This document shows, piece after piece, positions 32,542 to 35,696 of a DNA stretch of 35,696 nt. Under the pieces are notes generated by a model. The model had not been told where the DNA came from. It did no database searches and saw only the letters and a program-made list of their open reading frames with translations. Numbering within the stretch: the first letter of the stretch is position 1; each line of letters opens with the position of its first letter. This DNA is from JAJZQD01 sp021847735 (lineage in GTDB: Bacteria; Bacillota; Thermincolia; Thermincolales; UBA2595): contig DAHVYW010000084.1 of assembly GCA_027324025.1 (NCBI GenBank), forward strand, positions 1 to 35,696, in the 5' to 3' direction. The translations under genes were made by a program, and so were the position numbers.

Positions 32542-33510
32542 TTAATCGTGAACCGGAAGAGCTTGTTCGTCCCCGGCTTTCAGCTTATCAACAAAATCTC
32601 CAAAGAACTTGTAGAGCGGGTGATTCTCATTGGTCGGCAGTTGGCCGGTTTCATGGAAGGCCATGGTTGCGGCCATAACCGAGCCGGAAACAACGGCCGG
32701 GAACATCTTGGGTGCTGCTACAATTGGTCCGTAGAAGATGAAGTCAGACCAGAAAAGCGAGGAACAGCCCTGACCGGAAGCATTCATGGCCGCAAAACCG
32801 TCGGTTCCAAAAATCTGGCGGGCGTCTTTCCACATATAGGTACCGTTGGAACTGGCGACCCCACAGGGCCAGCCGGTGGCTTCCTTGACGAGTTTGTTGG
32901 CCGCACCCGAGAGGGCGATAGCCGGCAGGTTCATAACAGAAGTGTCAACCAGGATTGATTCAAAGGCGCCTTCACCGATGGCCTCCATCGTTTTGTTAAA
33001 GGAGGTTAACCGGCCTTGCGGTGACGGGTCGGCCACATCATAGGCCTGCACAATTACGTGTTTGATGCCAAGTTCTTTCAGTCTCTTGACCTGGTTGGGA
33101 ATATCTTTATCCCACGGGGTAATGCTGTTGTACACCAGGCGGTTCTGGAGGCCCTTTTGGGCAACATATTCAGCTGCTTCCAGGCGGGGCTTCTCCACCC
33201 ACATGTCAATGGCAAAGGCCCTGTCACTGATGCTTACAAACCAGTCAATATACCTGGCCATCTCTTCGGCGGAGTTAGCCACCATGGCCACGATGGAGGG
33301 GATACCGGTGAGGTCTTCCAAAGCCTCTTGCTTTTTCACATACTCTTCGGCTTTAGCCCAGTCAACCTTACCTTCTTTCCTGCTTTCCAGAATCTTGTCG
33401 CCATTGTGGAACATGGAAGAAATCAGCAGGGGCGGGTTTTCGCCAAACTGTCCGCCAACCTTGAAATTAGTGATTTGACAGACCTTTTGGGGCTTATCTA
33501 ATTTAAACAT
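32542..33510 (-). CDS. MtrH-family methylcorrinoid:tetrahydrofolate methyltransferase
   Basis: 322 residues, same family as the 2371-3291 protein but only distantly similar. Landmarks: FKVGGQFGENPPLLISSMFHNG, the RLVYNSITPWDKD segment, GWPCGVASSNGTYMWKD, and FIFYGPIVAAPKMFP. Predicted to pass the methyl group from a corrinoid protein to tetrahydrofolate (MtvA/MtgA role). Between the two UROD-fold methyltransferases. A corrinoid protein gene is not visible and probably lies beyond the right edge. Confidence 0.87.
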   Translation of the reverse strand: MFKLDKPQKVCQITNFKVGGQFGENPPLLISSMFHNGDKILESRKEGKVDWAKAEEYVKKQEALEDLTGIPSIVAMVANSAEEMARYIDWFVSISDRAFAIDMWVEKPRLEAAEYVAQKGLQNRLVYNSITPWDKDIPNQVKRLKELGIKHVIVQAYDVADPSPQGRLTSFNKTMEAIGEGAFESILVDTSVMNLPAIALSGAANKLVKEATGWPCGVASSNGTYMWKDARQIFGTDGFAAMNASGQGCSSLFWSDFIFYGPIVAAPKMFPAVVSGSVMAATMAFHETGQLPTNENHPLYKFFGDFVDKLKAGDEQALPVHD

Positions 33511-33540
33511 TGAGTCACCTCTATTCAGAATTTTTGAGGA

Positions 33541-34587
33541 CTAGTATTTCCAGTCACGACCGGTCTGAAGGTAGGCATGGATGTTTTCAACCGGAAGTCC
33601 AGGCGGGATATCACATCCCGGCAGTAAAACATATCCGCCGTCGAGGCCGGCCTTTTGGATGCACTCCTTAGCCGAGCTGATAATGGTTTCCCTGGTGCCG
33701 TTGTTTAATACGAATACAGGGTGAGAGTTACCGCCAATACACATCTTGCTGCCTATTTTCTCGTGAGCTACAGCCAAATCAACCTTCATATCAATGGCGA
33801 TACACTGGGCGCCTGACTCCGGGAACAGCTCCAGACTGAAAGTGGTATCCCCACAAATGTGCAGGAACCGTCCACAACCCAGTTCTTTTATCTTGCCATG
33901 GAACTTCTGCAGACCGGGCAGGGCAAACTTCTTGAACATCCTGGGTGAAATAAGGTCGCCGGAAGCGGTGGCATCTGCGATTGCCGTAGCTTCAATAGAA
34001 CCATTTTTAATCATTGGCTCGTAGAAGTAATAGTTAATGTCTGCCGCAAACTCAATGGTTCTGGTAACCAGGTCAGGTTTCCTGAACATGTCCTGCATCA
34101 TTTTCTCCACGCCATATATCTGGGCGGCCAGAGAAAACGGCCCCCAAGCTGTGGCAGAAACAAGGTATTCATTACCGATGGCTTTATGGACAAGCTCTGC
34201 GGCTTCCCAAATGGTCTGGACCACCGGGTCACTAGCCAGAGCAGCGCCGATATCATGGTATTTTTCCTGAAGTCTGTCCAGGTCTTCTGCTGAATTTACC
34301 AGAGGCTCCTCAAGGTCCGGAGCCCCAACCGGGCGATACTTGATGCGGCCGCCAAAGGGTTGTAAGTGTACGTTGTTGTAACCTGAACCTAAATATACCA
34401 TGTCGGAATGAATCTCTTCATTTACCTTGATTACCATTTCAGCCATCTCTTTAGGCTTACCAATTAATCCGTCAAAGGTATTTCCGGTATGTTTCATTGT
34501 CCAGACGCCACCACCGTAAATGATGGCCGGCACTCTTTCCGGCTTCTTGTTTTCAAAAGCCGTCAGAACACACTCTTTTGGTTTCAT
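33541..34587 (-). CDS. UROD-fold cobamide methyltransferase (MtaA/CmuA-like), second
   Basis: 348 residues from ATG 34587 (MKPKECVLTAFENKKPERVP), which follows GGAGGTGT; the frame remains open upstream to 34836 but that part overlaps the RACo-like gene and has no similarity. Zinc-site pattern LHICGDT (HxC) with a late Cys in LLPGCDIPPGLPVEN. In systems such as vanillate O-demethylase (MtvB) or CmuA, a UROD-fold protein takes the methyl group from the substrate, so this and the 31469-32524 gene could act as methyltransferase I and II. Which does which cannot be told here. Confidence 0.88.
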   Translation of the reverse strand: MKPKECVLTAFENKKPERVPAIIYGGGVWTMKHTGNTFDGLIGKPKEMAEMVIKVNEEIHSDMVYLGSGYNNVHLQPFGGRIKYRPVGAPDLEEPLVNSAEDLDRLQEKYHDIGAALASDPVVQTIWEAAELVHKAIGNEYLVSATAWGPFSLAAQIYGVEKMMQDMFRKPDLVTRTIEFAADINYYFYEPMIKNGSIEATAIADATASGDLISPRMFKKFALPGLQKFHGKIKELGCGRFLHICGDTTFSLELFPESGAQCIAIDMKVDLAVAHEKIGSKMCIGGNSHPVFVLNNGTRETIISSAKECIQKAGLDGGYVLLPGCDIPPGLPVENIHAYLQTGRDWKY

Positions 34588-34633
34588 TTTTGTACACCTC
34601 CATTTTAAATGAGGCTTTTCCCAATTAACCCGT

Positions 34634-35696
34634 TTATTTGTTATAGCCGGGTATCTTGTCAAGAATATGCTGGATACTCGGGAACGGATCAACTTGGTGG
34701 GGGAAAGCCATGGCTTCGGCGAAGCGCTCCTGGAAGTCATGTTCCATGGCAGTCTCGATAAACTCGACACTGGCGGCCACGTCACGAGCTTCAATTCGCT
34801 TGCCCTTGTCAAGCAGGGCAGCCTGGGCCCCGTCACCGGCGGCGTTACCTACGGCATGGACCTTACTCAGGTCGCAGTTAGGGAACATCCCGATGACCAT
34901 CGAGGATTCCTGGTCGATGAAGCTGCCGAAGGCCCCGGCCAGGGTTACACGGTCTATTTTGTCTACTCCCAGGTGTCTCATCAGCATCTTGGCCCCTACA
35001 TAGAGCGCGGATTTGGCCAACTGCACGGCCCGGATGTCACCTTGGGTTACAGTTATGTCCTTACCAATACCGCTGTCTTCCGCAAATACCATTACATATT
35101 CCGGTTTACCGTTTTCATCTTTGCGAATCCGGTCAGATTCAAGTTTCACGTTAAAACGGCCTGTCTTGTTGATAATACCGGCCTTGAATACCTCGGCCAC
35201 CATATCTATTATACCCGAACCACAGATTCCTTTGGCATTGCCCTTACTTCCCCGGCCGTGCCATTTCTCGTCACCGATTACACGGTAGGTGCATTCCAGA
35301 GTTTCCGGGTCTATCCTCAGTTTTTCGATAGCTCCCGGGGCTGCCCGCATCCCGAACTTGATCTGGGCGCCTTCCAGGGCAGGACCGGTGGCACACGATG
35401 TGGACAGCAGTTTCTTGCTGTTGCCCAGGTCAATCTCGCCATTGGTGCCGATGTCAATTAACAGGCGCATCTCTTCATCCTGCTTGTAAGGCTCTTCGGC
35501 AATCAGTACAGCTACGTTGTCAGGGCCGACAAAACCTGCTTCTACCGGCAGGACATGGATGTTGGCCGATTTGTTGATGTTGATGCCCAGGTCCCGGGCC
35601 TTTACGTCAAAGGGTACGCTGATAGCCGGCGCAAAGGGAGCCCGGCCCATAAACTTTGGCTCCAGGTTTAACAGGCAGTGGTGCATAGCGGTGTTA
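34634..35696 (-). CDS. Corrinoid reductive activator, RACo/DUF4445-like (partial)
   Basis: The last about 353 residues are inside the window; the frame continues past the right edge (NTAMHHCLLNLEP is internal, not a start). ASKHA-type ATPase landmarks are LIDIGTNGEI, SCATGPALEGAQI, GICGSGIIDMVAEV and VTLAGAFGSFID. This is the C-terminal ATPase region of RACo/RamA-type activators that reduce inactive Co(II) corrinoid to Co(I). The N-terminal 2Fe-2S ferredoxin part would be outside. First visible gene of the right-hand methyl-transfer unit, 46 bp before the UROD-fold gene. It could also serve the left-hand operon, which has no activator in view. Confidence 0.9.
   Translation of the reverse strand, partial: NTAMHHCLLNLEPKFMGRAPFAPAISVPFDVKARDLGININKSANIHVLPVEAGFVGPDNVAVLIAEEPYKQDEEMRLLIDIGTNGEIDLGNSKKLLSTSCATGPALEGAQIKFGMRAAPGAIEKLRIDPETLECTYRVIGDEKWHGRGSKGNAKGICGSGIIDMVAEVFKAGIINKTGRFNVKLESDRIRKDENGKPEYVMVFAEDSGIGKDITVTQGDIRAVQLAKSALYVGAKMLMRHLGVDKIDRVTLAGAFGSFIDQESSMVIGMFPNCDLSKVHAVGNAAGDGAQAALLDKGKRIEARDVAASVEFIETAMEHDFQERFAEAMAFPHQVDPFPSIQHILDKIPGYNK

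Noticed and set aside
34588..34836. N-terminal extension of the UROD-fold protein
   Set aside because: The upstream frame overlaps the RACo-like gene, has no similarity, and the ATG at 34587 has a strong ribosome site.
34667..35461. 264-codon plus-strand frame at the right edge
   Set aside because: It is antisense to the well-supported RACo-like gene and has no recognisable protein features.
1..35696. CRISPR arrays, tRNA or rRNA genes
   Set aside because: No regularly spaced direct repeats, no cloverleaf with a T-arm GTTCRA signature, and no rRNA-like conserved stretches were seen.

Overview
The window looks like chromosomal DNA of a strictly anaerobic, low-to-mid GC Firmicute, most like the Peptococcaceae/Desulfotomaculum relatives. 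The evidence is AGGAGG-type ribosome sites, sigma-A and sigma-54 promoters, ANTAR regulators, corrinoid:tetrahydrofolate methyl transfer, and membrane HdrDE-like Fe-S/cytochrome proteins. Almost everything is on the minus strand. No rRNA, tRNA or CRISPR was seen.

Region A (1-9.5 kb) is a methylamine/betaine-type corrinoid methyltransferase operon. Read on the minus strand, a tandem glycine riboswitch with its own terminator (9180-9430) precedes a sigma-54 activator (7308-9137). A canonical -24/-12 promoter (7145-7162) follows. It drives MttB-family methyltransferase, corrinoid protein, second MttB-family methyltransferase, MtrH/MtgA-like methyltransferase, third MttB-family (MtgB-like) enzyme, second corrinoid protein and a glycine betaine transporter ATPase that runs off the left edge. 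The likely job is uptake and stepwise demethylation of a quaternary amine such as glycine betaine, passing methyl groups to tetrahydrofolate. Control of the activator by glycine is the most distinctive feature.

Region B (9.6-14 kb) holds an N-terminally truncated two-P-loop ATPase on the plus strand. It is followed by an FMN-type glutamate synthase flanked by two ANTAR regulators whose receiver domains have lost the phosphoacceptor Asp. The glutamate synthase leader has an ANTAR-type hairpin that overlaps an intrinsic terminator.

Region C (14-20.5 kb) is housekeeping: acpS, the nnrE-nnrD fusion, a CBS protein and alr; then cheW and a LytS/LytR-like two-component pair.

Region D (20.5-23 kb) is a decayed, insertion-rich patch. 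It contains a 55-residue Cys-rich protein, a broken GntR regulator, a broken cysteine synthase carrying a hairpin-rich insertion, a GC-rich palindromic element, a candidate stand-alone structured RNA with a consensus promoter, and an AT-rich gene resembling PBECR-type nucleases. A rhomboid protease follows.

Region E (24-35.7 kb) reads as one long minus-strand transcription unit. Its upstream end (right edge) has a corrinoid reductive activator (RACo-like, partial), two UROD-fold methyltransferases (MtaA/CmuA type) around an MtrH-like methyltransferase, and an SsuABC/TauABC-type importer whose binding protein is circularly permuted. Downstream come a CMD-family protein, a QueG-like Fe-S protein, a DUF6951-like protein, a CobW-type GTPase and a HdrE/HdrD-like pair, then a terminator. 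I infer a second corrinoid methyl-transfer system with dedicated uptake and electron-delivery genes; its substrate cannot be read from the sequence.
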